Shown: positions 19,129 through 27,961 of the stretch, piece by piece
Layout: every line of letters starts with the position of its first letter
How positions within the stretch are numbered: position 1 is the stretch's first letter
Source: SKPS01 sp964469215
Lineage (GTDB): Bacteria; Bacteroidota; Bacteroidia; Bacteroidales; SKPS01
Direction of reading: 5' to 3'
DNA: 64,000 bases
Assembly (NCBI GenBank): GCA_964469215.1
Contig: CAYXYB010000003.1
Coordinates: forward strand, 1 to 64,000
Notes under the pieces: generated by a model
Told to the model about the DNA's origin: nothing
Database searches by the model: none
What the model saw: the letters and a program-made list of their open reading frames with translations, nothing else
Position numbers and translations under genes: made by a program

Positions 19129-21156
19129 CTATCGTTTATCTCCCAGCAGTTTTTCAAGCTCAAACATTTCGTCTCTGACCCTGGCAGCCTCAACAAAGTC
19201 CAAATCTTTAACAGCTGCTTCCATTTGTTGCTTCAATTTCCTGATGGCTTTTTCAAGATCCTTTTGGGACATTAGTTTTACCACCGGATCTGCCGCGATG
19301 TTTATATCTTGCGGATCAGAATAATAAACAGCTTGTTCTAATGAAGGACTTACAGATTCATTTCGGGTAAATGGTGATGGCTCAACAGGTTTGTGAACAG
19401 AGGTAGGGGTAATTCCATGAAGAGCATTCCATGCAAGCTGTTTCTCTCTTTTCCGGGCAGTTTCATTAATGGTTTTCTGCATCGACATTGTCACAGCATC
19501 AGCATAGAAAATAACTTTGCTATTTACATTCCTGGCAGCTCTGCCTGCTGTCTGTGTCAATGATCTCTCAGACCTGAGAAACCCCTCCTTGTCTGCATCA
19601 AGAACCACTACAAGCGATACTTCAGGCAGATCAAGCCCTTCACGCAGCAGGTTGACACCAACAAGCACATCTATTTCTCCCTTCCGCAACGACTGCATAA
19701 TGGAAACCCTGTCAAGCGTGTCAACATCTGAATGAATATAATTGCTTTTAATGCTCAATGAGATAAGATATTTATTCAGCTCTTCTGCCAACCTTTTTGT
19801 CAGTGTGGTAACAAGAACTCTCTCTTTCTGGTCAACACGCTTTGCAATTTCATCCAGCATATCATCAATCTGATTATTGCTTGGTCTTACCTCAATAACA
19901 GGATCTAAAAGGCCTGTCGGACGTATCAACTGCTCAACAACCACACCTCCGCTCATCTCAAGTTCATAGTCGGCAGGTGTGGCACTGACGTAGATGAGCT
20001 GGTTCACAAGTGCATCAAACTCATTGAACTTCAAAGGCCTGTTATCAAGAGCTGCCGGTAGCCTAAACCCATATTCCACAAGCGTCTGCTTACGTGAACG
20101 GTCACCTCCATACATTGCCCTGATTTGAGGTACTGTTACATGGCTTTCATCAATGAACATTATAAAATCATCAGCGAAATAGTCCAGCAGGCAGAATGGC
20201 CGGTTTCCTGAAGACCTGCCATCAAAATACCGCGAATAGTTTTCGATACCGGGGCAATAACCCAATTCACGCATCATTTCAATATCATAGGATGTCCTGT
20301 CGAAAAGCCTTTTTGCCTCATCATGCTTGCCCGTCTGTTTGAAGTATTCAACCTGATGCACCATATCATACTGAATATCCTCCAAAGCCCTCTTCATCTT
20401 CTCCTGGCTTGTTACAAAAATGTTGGCAGGATAAATTGTAAGATTTTCAATAACCTCAATTCTCTTTCCGTTATCGGGCCATATTGTTTCAATCGACTCT
20501 ATTTCATCTCCAAAAAAAATAATGCGGTTGGCAATGTCTGCATACGCAGGAAACACATCTACCGTATCACCCCTGACTCTGAAGTTTCCGCGTCTGAAAT
20601 CCACTTCAGACCTGGAATACAAGCTGTTGACAAGCGAATGAAGAAGTTTGTTTCTGCTTACCTTCATCCCTTTTACCAGCCTGATAACATTGTTGTGAAA
20701 ATCTTCCGGATTACCAATACCGTAAATGCATGATACTGATGAAACAACAATTATATCCCTTCTGCCTGATAAAAGCTGTGAGGTTGCACTCAGTCTTAAC
20801 TTTTCAATCTCATCGTTGATACTAAGATCCTTTTCAATATAAGTGTTGGTAACAGGGATGAAAGCTTCGGGCTGGTAATAATCATAATAGGAAATAAAGA
20901 ACTCAACAGCATTTTCAGGGAAGAATTGTATGAATTCACCATAAAGCTGAGCAGCAAGTGTTTTGTTATGACTCAACACAAGCACAGGTCTTTGTATCTG
21001 TTGAATTACATTGGCCATGGTGAATGTTTTACCTGACCCGGTAACCCCAAGCAGAACCTGATGTTTTTCACCATTAATAATCCCTTTTACCAGCTCTTCT
21101 ATTGCTTCAGGTTGATCTCCGGTAGGTTTAAATGATGATGTGAGACGGAAATGCAT
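19129..21156 (-). CDS. uvrB: Excinuclease ABC subunit B
   Basis: A 675-residue UvrB, the helicase-like damage-verification subunit of nucleotide excision repair, which works with UvrA and UvrC. Visible features are Walker A (LLGVTGSGKTFTMAN), the tyrosine-rich beta-hairpin region (FISYYDYYQPEAFIP), the DEAD-like box FIDESHV, motif VI (QTAGRAARN) and the C-terminal UVR domain that contacts UvrC (LDFVEAARVRDEMFELEKLL). I chose the ATG at 21156, giving MHFRLTSSFKPTGDQPEAI, because it fits the family start and length. Upstream in-frame codons run into the preceding gene. It begins 4 bases after the stop of the endonuclease/phosphatase gene, so the two are co-transcribed. Confidence 0.97.
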   Translation of the reverse strand: MHFRLTSSFKPTGDQPEAIEELVKGIINGEKHQVLLGVTGSGKTFTMANVIQQIQRPVLVLSHNKTLAAQLYGEFIQFFPENAVEFFISYYDYYQPEAFIPVTNTYIEKDLSINDEIEKLRLSATSQLLSGRRDIIVVSSVSCIYGIGNPEDFHNNVIRLVKGMKVSRNKLLHSLVNSLYSRSEVDFRRGNFRVRGDTVDVFPAYADIANRIIFFGDEIESIETIWPDNGKRIEVIENLTIYPANIFVTSQEKMKRALEDIQYDMVHQVEYFKQTGKHDEAKRLFDRTSYDIEMMRELGYCPGIENYSRYFDGRSSGNRPFCLLDYFADDFIMFIDESHVTVPQIRAMYGGDRSRKQTLVEYGFRLPAALDNRPLKFNEFDALVNQLIYVSATPADYELEMSGGVVVEQLIRPTGLLDPVIEVRPSNNQIDDMLDEIAKRVDQKERVLVTTLTKRLAEELNKYLISLSIKSNYIHSDVDTLDRVSIMQSLRKGEIDVLVGVNLLREGLDLPEVSLVVVLDADKEGFLRSERSLTQTAGRAARNVNSKVIFYADAVTMSMQKTINETARKREKQLAWNALHGITPTSVHKPVEPSPFTRNESVSPSLEQAVYYSDPQDINIAADPVVKLMSQKDLEKAIRKLKQQMEAAVKDLDFVEAARVRDEMFELEKLLGDKR

Positions 21157-21160
21157 TTTT

Positions 21161-22288
21161 TTAATCAGCTTTTTCGGGTAATTCAAGCCAGGAAAATACC
21201 GGATTGTGGTCACTGAGGTTAGCCCTGTAAGTGGTGAATGATCTGACCTTAATCCCGGGTGATGCAAATATGTAATCTATTCTGTATGAAGGAAATTTGC
21301 CGCGATATGTACGCCCCATGCCCCTGCCGGCCTTACTGAAAGCATCATTCATGCCCGATCGCCTGATTTGTGTGTATGCATAAGAAGCCGGGGTATCATT
21401 GATGTCGCCACACAGGATCATATTGGTTTTACATCCTGAAATATCCTTATGAAGTATGTCAACCTGTTGTGCGCGAAGTCTGAAGGCGTGCCGCAGCTTT
21501 TTTGCTATCTGCTTCGAGCCTTTCAAAAAGAGTGAATCCTTATATGAATGAGCCGACAGGTTCTCCATAACATATTCTTCATTGCCAAGTTTTACCGACT
21601 GAAGATGAACGTTATAAATACGAATTGTGTCACCTCTGATTTCAGCTTCAGCCCATGTGGCAAAGGTGCGGCCATGATGTACGAGTTTGCCTCTGTCAAT
21701 CAATTTTCCTTTGAAATATGTTATAAGGCCACTGGTTCCATTTGCTAAGTATGGTTCCGTATACATGGTATTAAATCCAAGCGACTTACGCACCCTTTCG
21801 GCAATGTTTCCGGTTTTATCGTGAAATATAATCCCCTCCTGAAAGCATAAAACATCAGACTGTTCATTTCCAAACCATGTCTCAACCTTTTTAAGTGTTT
21901 CATACTGTGGTATCCCGAAATCTGCCCACATATCGTAAAAATGTGCATTGAAGGAGGCAGCCCTGATATGACGTTCCTCTTTTGCAAATTCATCGGGGTA
22001 TCTTAGCTGAATATGCTTTGCCGAAATATTGTAACCTGCAGCAAGAGTGATTATAGGAATCAGAGCATACCGTGACCTTACAGGTATCCATAATATTAGA
22101 ATCAGTATGTTTCCAAGCATGATAAAAGGGTATGCCAGGCCTGAAAAAGCAAAATACCATGAACGTTCGGGAGATATATATCCTGCAAGTATGGCAGCAA
22201 AAGATGCAATTACCAGTAATATATTCAGGAACATCAGCAAAGGGCTGAATATCCCTCTTCCCTTTTTCCTTTTATTTCGACTGTTCAT
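21161..22288 (-). CDS. Endonuclease/exonuclease/phosphatase family membrane-anchored protein
   Basis: A 375-residue protein. Two or three hydrophobic segments occupy the first 80 residues (LLMFLNILLVIASFAAILAG, MLGNILILILWI). An EEP-fold catalytic domain follows. Its metal and catalytic motifs are present: FQEG near 150, CGDINDTPASYAY near 290, YRIDYIFAS near 335 and LSDHNPV near 360. EEP proteins hydrolyse phosphodiesters in nucleic acids, lipids or sugars; with an N-terminal membrane anchor the active site probably faces the periplasm. It overlaps the rhomboid-like gene by 4 bases (ATGA) and is followed by uvrB after 4 bases. Its substrate is unknown. Confidence 0.88.
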   Translation of the reverse strand: MNSRNKRKKGRGIFSPLLMFLNILLVIASFAAILAGYISPERSWYFAFSGLAYPFIMLGNILILILWIPVRSRYALIPIITLAAGYNISAKHIQLRYPDEFAKEERHIRAASFNAHFYDMWADFGIPQYETLKKVETWFGNEQSDVLCFQEGIIFHDKTGNIAERVRKSLGFNTMYTEPYLANGTSGLITYFKGKLIDRGKLVHHGRTFATWAEAEIRGDTIRIYNVHLQSVKLGNEEYVMENLSAHSYKDSLFLKGSKQIAKKLRHAFRLRAQQVDILHKDISGCKTNMILCGDINDTPASYAYTQIRRSGMNDAFSKAGRGMGRTYRGKFPSYRIDYIFASPGIKVRSFTTYRANLSDHNPVFSWLELPEKAD

Positions 22289-23085
22289 TCAGATTTGCTT
22301 TGCCGGAATAATAATTCCTTCTCATCCCTTGTTAGGGAATCGTATCCCGATTTGGATATCTTGTCCAGTATCTCATCAATTCTGTTTTGTCTTTCTGCCC
22401 TTATGTCATTGTATTCCTCGTCACGTAATGGCCTTCCCTCTTCCTTCACTGTTTCATATCTTGCAAATTTCATATTCCTTCTTTTATGTCTTCGTTGTTT
22501 GAATCTGGATAGTATTGACTTGAAGAATGAACCTTTCATCACCAGGGCAATTATTGAAGCTATCATCGCACCGCTCACAAAAACAAGATGGGTTCCTCCA
22601 CCTGCCAAATCCTTGCGGAGTATTGCATAGATCATTAATGCAGCAGCAATATATAAAAACCGTATTTGCATCAGAAGGAATATCCTAATCTTCATATCCG
22701 GACGCGCAACTGATATAAATGTAAGGAGTGCAAATACAGATGAACCCTGGATGGCTGCAATATGAAGAGAGTCAGGTTCATAGATAGAGGTGCCGAACAT
22801 TACCGGAAAGGCAATGAATCCGGCTGCAGCACCTGCCAGGTATACAGATATCAGAATCATGTCAGAGTAGAACTGCCTGATAAACAACCCACCGAAATAG
22901 AGCAATAGTACGAATAGCAAACCGTAAAAAAATGAAGATGAAATAAGTATATAGACAGTGACTGACTGTGCAATGAGCAATGCCAGGACAGGTTGAGTTT
23001 TCAGGAAGCGTTTTAATCTTTCGTTGAAAGATACCTGTTGCCCTGAATATTGAAATTGTTGGTATGGGTTGTTAAATCCGTTCAT
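22285..23085 (-). CDS. Divergent rhomboid-like membrane protein
   Basis: A 266-residue protein with about six membrane segments and a charged C-terminal tail (DEILDKISKSGYDSLTRDEK) typical of Bacteroidota rhomboids (the DUF6576-type tail). The canonical GxSG serine motif is altered to GSSVF (near residue 114), while a His remains in the last membrane segment (GGGTHLVFVSG). It may therefore be a pseudoprotease or an unusual enzyme. It lies 4 bases downstream of an intact rhomboid gene and overlaps the next gene by 4 bases, so all three are one transcript. The family call is fairly firm; activity is uncertain. Confidence 0.75.
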   Translation of the reverse strand: MNGFNNPYQQFQYSGQQVSFNERLKRFLKTQPVLALLIAQSVTVYILISSSFFYGLLFVLLLYFGGLFIRQFYSDMILISVYLAGAAAGFIAFPVMFGTSIYEPDSLHIAAIQGSSVFALLTFISVARPDMKIRIFLLMQIRFLYIAAALMIYAILRKDLAGGGTHLVFVSGAMIASIIALVMKGSFFKSILSRFKQRRHKRRNMKFARYETVKEEGRPLRDEEYNDIRAERQNRIDEILDKISKSGYDSLTRDEKELLFRQSKSE

Positions 23086-23089
23086 TCCT

Positions 23090-23938
23090 TCAAAAATAAT
23101 TGGGTCTGTTTATGCGCCTGTTCCACAGTTTAATAAGTATAAATCCAAACAACATTCCGCCAACATGAGCCAGGTGGGCAATATTGCTTGCATTCCCTCT
23201 GATACCCTGGAACAATTCAAGAGCGCCATAAAGCATCACAAACCATTTGGCTTTAATCGGAATTGCAAAATAAATATATATCAATGTGTTAGGGAACATC
23301 ATCCCAAAGGCAAGCAATATTCCGAAAACCGCTCCTGAGGCTCCGATGACATTGAATTGGTTAATAGTATTGGTTTTATATTGAATAAATTCTATTTGCC
23401 AGTGTTTAACTATCTGCTGGGCCTCAAAACTATCAGAACCAACTCTTGTTAATTCTGCTCTTAATGCGTCCGGGTTGGAGAACAACTGTGGGTTACCGTC
23501 AATCAGATCTGCAAGTGTATAAACATCGGGATTGGCCAGAAATGCATTGACTAAGTTGAACATCTGAGGCAGGTCGTACAACCAGATAACCCCATAATGT
23601 ATCACTGCTGCACCAATACCGGTAACAAAATAATATATAAGAAAACGCCTTGTTCCAAAACGTTCTTCAATAGGTTTTCCAAACATCCACAGAGCAAACA
23701 TGTTAAAGAAAAGATGCCAGAAGTCACCATGCAGGAACATATAGGTGATAATCTGGTAAACCCTGAATGTATCCCCTCCGGGGAAATGGAGCCCAAGGAT
23801 GTTTGCTATGTCATAATCAGGATAGGCATTCCTGATAGCAATCCGGGCTACAAAGAAGAGAATATTAATGATGAGCAGGTTTTTAATAACCGGTGTAAGC
23901 CATGAAAAGCCTGCAGGGCGGTATTGCTGATAATTCAT
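23090..23938 (-). CDS. Rhomboid family intramembrane serine protease
   Basis: A 282-residue polytopic protein. The catalytic Ser is in NVIGASGAVFGILLAFG (about residues 199-215) and the catalytic His in AHLAHVGGMLFG. The first loop carries the rhomboid pattern MFLHGDFWHLFFNMFALWMFG. Rhomboids cleave single-pass proteins inside the membrane. An insertion of about 70 residues between the second and third segments (NAFLANPDVYTLADLIDGNP) is longer than in minimal rhomboids. The gene follows mutL by 43 bases and precedes a divergent paralogue. Confidence 0.93.
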   Translation of the reverse strand: MNYQQYRPAGFSWLTPVIKNLLIINILFFVARIAIRNAYPDYDIANILGLHFPGGDTFRVYQIITYMFLHGDFWHLFFNMFALWMFGKPIEERFGTRRFLIYYFVTGIGAAVIHYGVIWLYDLPQMFNLVNAFLANPDVYTLADLIDGNPQLFSNPDALRAELTRVGSDSFEAQQIVKHWQIEFIQYKTNTINQFNVIGASGAVFGILLAFGMMFPNTLIYIYFAIPIKAKWFVMLYGALELFQGIRGNASNIAHLAHVGGMLFGFILIKLWNRRINRPNYF

Positions 23939-23981
23939 AAAAGGATTTGTTTCTTTGCGTTTTGTTTCGTTATACTAAAAG

Positions 23982-25856
23982 TCAGTTTTTGATAAATCTT
24001 TCTTCAATTTCTGTTTGTGGTATGATTACATATATTTGCCTGCCTGAAGGGGATATGTTTGGTTGTTCTGTGTTAAACAACTGATCGGTGAGAACCTGCA
24101 TCTCCTTTTGCGACAAAGGTGTACCTGTCTTTACTGCCAGCTTCGCTGAAAGGGATCTGGCAATCCTTTGTGAAGCACTTTTATCTTTACCTGGATCAAG
24201 GTCATCCTGCCACTCCCTGATAAGACTTTCAACAACCTCTTTTACAGCCTCCTGTGGCATACCTGAAGGAATAGCGGAGAAGGAGACCTTGACGTCATCA
24301 TACGTTGTAAAAATAAAACCAATCGCTTTCAGGAACTCCTCCATATCATTCAAAGATAGCATCTCCGCAGGGGTAACCTCAGTTTCTACAGGTATCAGCA
24401 GTTGCTGCGGCGACTGTTCCCGCCCGGCAAGGTCGCGGATGAACTTTTCATAGAGGATTCTCTGATGGGCATAATTCTGATTAATTACAAGAAGTCCCGA
24501 TTTGATGCTGGTAACGATGTAGGAGTTATGCATCTGAACGAGCTTAGACCCGGTTGCCCCTTCAGTGGTTTCGTCAATAGGGGGGGGGCTGTGTGAAGTG
24601 GAAACCTGTTGGCCGGTTCCATCACCTGCCTTTTCAAACCTCCTGTCATCGTAAAGCTTTTCCCATCCACGCTGGTTCAACATTGATGTCTGTAAAGAAG
24701 TTCCTCTGCCGGGCTCTTTTCTTCCGAAACCGGATTGTTCAGGAGATGGTGAATTGAACGGGTTGTAGTCAGGGTTGATAGTTATTCCCGGAGGTTTTAT
24801 CTCACGATCCTTTGGGAAATATTCGGTGAACCCGGCTTCAGGTTCAAATTCTATCATCGGGGTGAGGTTATGTTTACCCAGTGAATTTCTCACGGCTGTA
24901 TGAAGAATAGCATAAATTGCCTGGTTTTCGATAAAGTTAACCTCGGTTTTTGTAGGGTGGATATTCACATCAACCTGTGAGGGATCAATAGTGAAGAATA
25001 TAAAATAGGGGGGAATGTTCATCTCCGGAATCAGCTCACTATAAGCTTTCAAGACAGCGTGATGAAGATATGAATGCCTGAAAAACCTTCCGTTGACAAA
25101 AAAGTATTGCTCACCCCTCACCTTTTTGGCAAATTCTGGTTTGCCAATGAAACCGCTTATGTTAATAATCTCACTCTCCTGTGAAACCGGCACGAAACGA
25201 TTGTTGTAATGCCCGCCGAAAAGGTTCACAATTCTTTGCTTCAGATTGCCGGAAGGCAGATGCTGCTGCTCTTTGCCATCATTATAAAACCTGAAGGTTA
25301 TATTTTCATTTGCCAAGGCAACACGAGCAAATTCCTCCAAAATGTGTTTCATTTCCAAGTTATTGCCTTTTAAAAAATTGCGCCTGGCCGGTACATTGAA
25401 GAACAGATTCTTCACCGAAATGTTAGTTCCTGTTGCCTGTGAGCAAGGCTCCTGATGGATGAACTTTCCACCTTCAACCCTGACTAGTGTGCCCAATTCA
25501 TCTTCAGCCCGTCTTGTCTTAAGCTCCAGTTGTGATACCGCAGCCACAGATGCAAGAGCCTCCCCCCTGAATCCTAGCGTACGAATTGTGAACAAATCAT
25601 CAGTACGGCATATTTTTGAAGTCGCATGACGCTCAAAACATAACCTGCTGTCAGCTGGCGACATTCCGCTACCATTGTCGGTAACCATTATCATCTTTTT
25701 TCCTGCATCATTTATCCAGAGTTCAATAACCGTTGCACCTGAATCAACAGAATTCTCCATAAGCTCCTTTACCACAGAGGCAGGCCGCTGAATAACCTCT
25801 CCGGCGGCAATCTGATTGGCCACAATATCTGGTAACAGTTTAATTATGCCGTCCAT
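23982..25856 (-). CDS. mutL: DNA mismatch repair protein MutL
   Basis: A 624-residue GHKL ATPase that couples MutS mismatch recognition to strand removal. I chose the ATG at 25856 (MDGIIKLLPDIVANQIAAGEV), the standard MutL start; the TTG 30 bases upstream is not needed. N-terminal ATPase motifs are clear: IAAGEV, VKELMENSVDSGA, DNGSGM and FRGEALASVA. After a proline-rich linker (about 340-440) comes the dimerisation domain. The endonuclease motif DQHA(x)2E(x)4E is degenerate here (NQNYAHQRILYE), and the C-terminal CPHGRP-like motif reads SPSGRQ, so this protein probably lacks nicking activity. It is transcribed after a small membrane-protein gene with a 26-base gap. Confidence 0.95.
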   Translation of the reverse strand: MDGIIKLLPDIVANQIAAGEVIQRPASVVKELMENSVDSGATVIELWINDAGKKMIMVTDNGSGMSPADSRLCFERHATSKICRTDDLFTIRTLGFRGEALASVAAVSQLELKTRRAEDELGTLVRVEGGKFIHQEPCSQATGTNISVKNLFFNVPARRNFLKGNNLEMKHILEEFARVALANENITFRFYNDGKEQQHLPSGNLKQRIVNLFGGHYNNRFVPVSQESEIINISGFIGKPEFAKKVRGEQYFFVNGRFFRHSYLHHAVLKAYSELIPEMNIPPYFIFFTIDPSQVDVNIHPTKTEVNFIENQAIYAILHTAVRNSLGKHNLTPMIEFEPEAGFTEYFPKDREIKPPGITINPDYNPFNSPSPEQSGFGRKEPGRGTSLQTSMLNQRGWEKLYDDRRFEKAGDGTGQQVSTSHSPPPIDETTEGATGSKLVQMHNSYIVTSIKSGLLVINQNYAHQRILYEKFIRDLAGREQSPQQLLIPVETEVTPAEMLSLNDMEEFLKAIGFIFTTYDDVKVSFSAIPSGMPQEAVKEVVESLIREWQDDLDPGKDKSASQRIARSLSAKLAVKTGTPLSQKEMQVLTDQLFNTEQPNISPSGRQIYVIIPQTEIEERFIKN

Positions 25857-25882
25857 TTTTGTTAGTAAAGAGTGAATAGTGA

Positions 25883-26200
25883 TCAAACGAGTCTGACGAG
25901 GATCCAGGTGCCGTAAAATACAAGCAGGGCTACGGTGAGTGCAAGAATCAGGGTTACCACTCTGATGAGTATGGTGCCTCTGTGTCTTTTGTATGATTTG
26001 TTGCTGCTATAGGAGAAGTAATGCCGTGCATCACCTTTTTCCATAGGCTTGTAAGAACCTTCACCCGATTTCTCTTCATTCTCTAATTCTCTGAATATTC
26101 TCCTGTTGCGCTCCTCTCTCATCTCCTTCTGGGCATCGTAATACCTTGGAATGTACTCAAAACGTTTGGGTTTCGGAATTTTGAATGCTGTAATACGCAT
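25883..26200 (-). CDS. Small single-pass membrane protein of unknown function
   Basis: A 105-residue protein from the ATG at 26200; a TTG four codons upstream is possible. Residues 1-75 are highly charged (RYYDAQKEMREERNRRIF), and one membrane segment near the C-terminus (LIRVVTLILALTVALLVFYG) would leave the charged part in the cytoplasm. A TAnnTTTG element lies 26 bases upstream, and mutL follows after 26 bases. I do not recognise a family beyond small proteins seen near mutL in Bacteroidota. Confidence 0.7.
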   Translation of the reverse strand: MRITAFKIPKPKRFEYIPRYYDAQKEMREERNRRIFRELENEEKSGEGSYKPMEKGDARHYFSYSSNKSYKRHRGTILIRVVTLILALTVALLVFYGTWILVRLV

Positions 26201-26226
26201 AGCTGCTGACAATTTTTAAATGCCTG

Positions 26227-26234
26227 CAAAGTTA
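26227..26234 (-). promoter_or_regulatory. Bacteroidota -7 element for the small membrane protein/mutL transcript
   Basis: The plus strand reads CAAAGTTA, which is TAACTTTG on the coding strand, a full match to TAnnTTTG. It lies 26 bases upstream of the ATG at 26200. It probably drives the run of genes through mutL and the rhomboids. Confidence 0.55.
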
Positions 26235-26280
26235 ACCATTTTTATGGAGTGTTATCGCAGCAGACGGAGATGAATACCAA

Positions 26281-26835
26281 TTATTCATCATCGTTAATAA
26301 CAGCTGCAGCATTCTTATTCAAAATCACTCGCAGCTGTTCATCTTCATTCAAACCTAAAGTTTCCAACCCAAAAAGTGCACTTTCAACAAAGGGGTCATC
26401 CGGAAACTCATCCAGAATGCGATTGTAGAATGCTTTTGCCTGAACCGTGTCATTAAGCTTGTCGTTGTATAAGGCACCAAGCCGCAGGTAAACGTATGGC
26501 ATCTGATTATTTTGCGGGTAAATTGTAAGTATCTCATTGAATATCTCTGCACTCTGTGAGAATTTGCCAAGAGTAAAAGCTAAATCACCCGCTTTGATAT
26601 GGTAAGGGAGTGCAATAGAATCTTTGGGGTGCCTTCGTCCAAATTCCCTGAAAGCATCTATTGCCTCTTCAGCAATCACATGCCCCGGTATCGTGCCTGT
26701 TTTGTCGTATAAGGATTCGTTTATTTTAATAACCTTCTTACGCTCCCTGGAAAGATTATATCTGGGCATAACAATAAAAATCAACAATATACATATCAGA
26801 GCAATTGCCAATAATGGAACTATCATCTTTTTCAT
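26281..26835 (-). CDS. Membrane-anchored tetratricopeptide repeat protein
   Basis: A 184-residue protein with one N-terminal membrane anchor (MIVPLLAIALICILLIFIVM). The rest is helical TPR-like (KFSQSAEIFNEILTIYPQN, VQAKAFYNRILDEFPDD). The pattern resembles the periplasmic TPR scaffolds YfgM/YbgF. No catalytic features are seen. It lies between the small membrane protein and def, with gaps of 80 and 51 bases. It probably mediates protein contacts at the inner membrane. Confidence 0.78.
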   Translation of the reverse strand: MKKMIVPLLAIALICILLIFIVMPRYNLSRERKKVIKINESLYDKTGTIPGHVIAEEAIDAFREFGRRHPKDSIALPYHIKAGDLAFTLGKFSQSAEIFNEILTIYPQNNQMPYVYLRLGALYNDKLNDTVQAKAFYNRILDEFPDDPFVESALFGLETLGLNEDEQLRVILNKNAAAVINDDE

Positions 26836-26886
26836 AACAGCTTCGGTGTTTGTTTAAATTTGTAATTATTATTAAATTATTGTTTA

Positions 26887-27450
26887 CTAGCGCTTAGGAT
26901 TTGCATATTTCATCCTGTAACCGGGATTTATGTGTCCTGTAATAATATCGTTAAGTTTTTTTCTGAGCAGCATTTTCCGAATATTGCTCACATGGTCAAC
27001 AAACAGGATTCCATCAAGGTGATCGTACTCATGTTGGATTATTCTTGCCATCATACCGTCAAAAGTCTCTTCTTTCTTTTCAAATTTCTCGTTTACATAA
27101 CGTATTCTAATCTTAGGTGGCCTCAGAACATCTTCCCTTATTTCCGGCACACTAAGGCAACCCTCTTCAAAAAGCCACGGATCACCCTCCTCCTTGATTA
27201 TATGTGCATTTATAAATATGTTTTTCAGGGGATAAGCACCTTTTACCTCATCCGAATATGGCGTGGCATCAATAATAAAAAGGCGGATATTGATACCAAC
27301 CTGTGGTGCAGCAAGTCCAACTCCTTTTGACGAGTACATCGTATCGAACATGTCGTAAATAAGTTTTTCAAGCCCGGGATAATCAGGTGTTATGTCTTCT
27401 GAAACTTTCCTCAGAAGGGAATGACCATAACCGTAAACAGGAAGTACCAT
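26887..27450 (-). CDS. def: Peptide deformylase
   Basis: A 187-residue metalloenzyme that removes the N-formyl group from nascent proteins. All three family motifs are intact: GVGLAAPQVG (about residues 43-52), EEGCLSVP, whose Cys is a metal ligand, and QHEYDHLDG, carrying the HExxH-type ligands and catalytic Glu. Length and start are normal. It lies 27 bases downstream of ruvX across a short heptamer-like repeat. Confidence 0.97.
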   Translation of the reverse strand: MVLPVYGYGHSLLRKVSEDITPDYPGLEKLIYDMFDTMYSSKGVGLAAPQVGINIRLFIIDATPYSDEVKGAYPLKNIFINAHIIKEEGDPWLFEEGCLSVPEIREDVLRPPKIRIRYVNEKFEKKEETFDGMMARIIQHEYDHLDGILFVDHVSNIRKMLLRKKLNDIITGHINPGYRMKYANPKR

Positions 27451-27478
27451 GATTAAGAGTTAATTATTAATTGTTAAT
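27451..27478. repeat. Short AT-rich heptad repeat between ruvX and def
   Basis: Four 7-base units GATTAAG, AGTTAAT, TATTAAT and TGTTAAT fill the whole spacer between the def start codon and the ruvX stop. The common core is TTAAT at a fixed phase. AT-richness makes a chance origin possible for this one. Confidence 0.5.
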
Positions 27479-27909
27479 CATTTGATGCTTATATTGTTAT
27501 TGACAGACTCCATGTATGACTGGAGCAATATGGTTGCACTGATCATGTCAACCAATGCTTTATCCTGCCTAACTTTTTTAGTCACTCCTGCCTCCCTTAT
27601 TGCTGCCTTTGCCATAACAGATGTAAAACGTTCATCATACATTATCAAATCTGTTTCAGGGAAAAGAGTTCTAAACCTCTTAATGAAAGGGGCGATAAAT
27701 CGCATAGAATCAGATTGACTTCCGTTGTTTTGAAGAGGAAAACCAATCACAGCCTGTCTCACTTCGTTTTCATGGATATAGTTGTTCAGATATTCCCAAA
27801 TATCCTTAATGTGCAGAGTTTCAAGCGGTGTTGCAATGATACCTGCCGGATCGGTAACAGCCAGCCCTATCCTTTTCTGGCCAACGTCAATAGATAATAT
27901 GCGTCCCAT
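27478..27909 (-). CDS. ruvX: Holliday junction resolvase-like pre-16S rRNA nuclease (YqgF/RuvX)
   Basis: A 143-residue RNase H-fold protein. The first acidic residue is in ILSIDVGQKRIGLAV (residues 4-18), a second motif is IGFPLQNNGSQS, a third is MYDERFTSVMA, and the final Asp is in KALVDMISATILLQSYM. The family trims the 5' end of pre-16S rRNA and is also annotated as a putative Holliday junction resolvase. A perfect TAnnTTTG element ends 8 bases before the ATG, so the mRNA leader should be almost absent. Confidence 0.93.
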   Translation of the reverse strand: MGRILSIDVGQKRIGLAVTDPAGIIATPLETLHIKDIWEYLNNYIHENEVRQAVIGFPLQNNGSQSDSMRFIAPFIKRFRTLFPETDLIMYDERFTSVMAKAAIREAGVTKKVRQDKALVDMISATILLQSYMESVNNNISIK

Positions 27910-27917
27910 ATCGTCGG

Positions 27918-27925
27918 CAAAGATA
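27918..27925 (-). promoter_or_regulatory. Bacteroidota -7 element for ruvX, close to the start codon
   Basis: The plus strand reads CAAAGATA, which is TATCTTTG on the coding strand. Only 8 bases separate it from the ATG at 27909, so transcription should begin at or just before the start codon. Confidence 0.6.
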
Positions 27926-27961
27926 GAAGAAAAAGGTTTATGGCAGATTATGCCGGTGACC

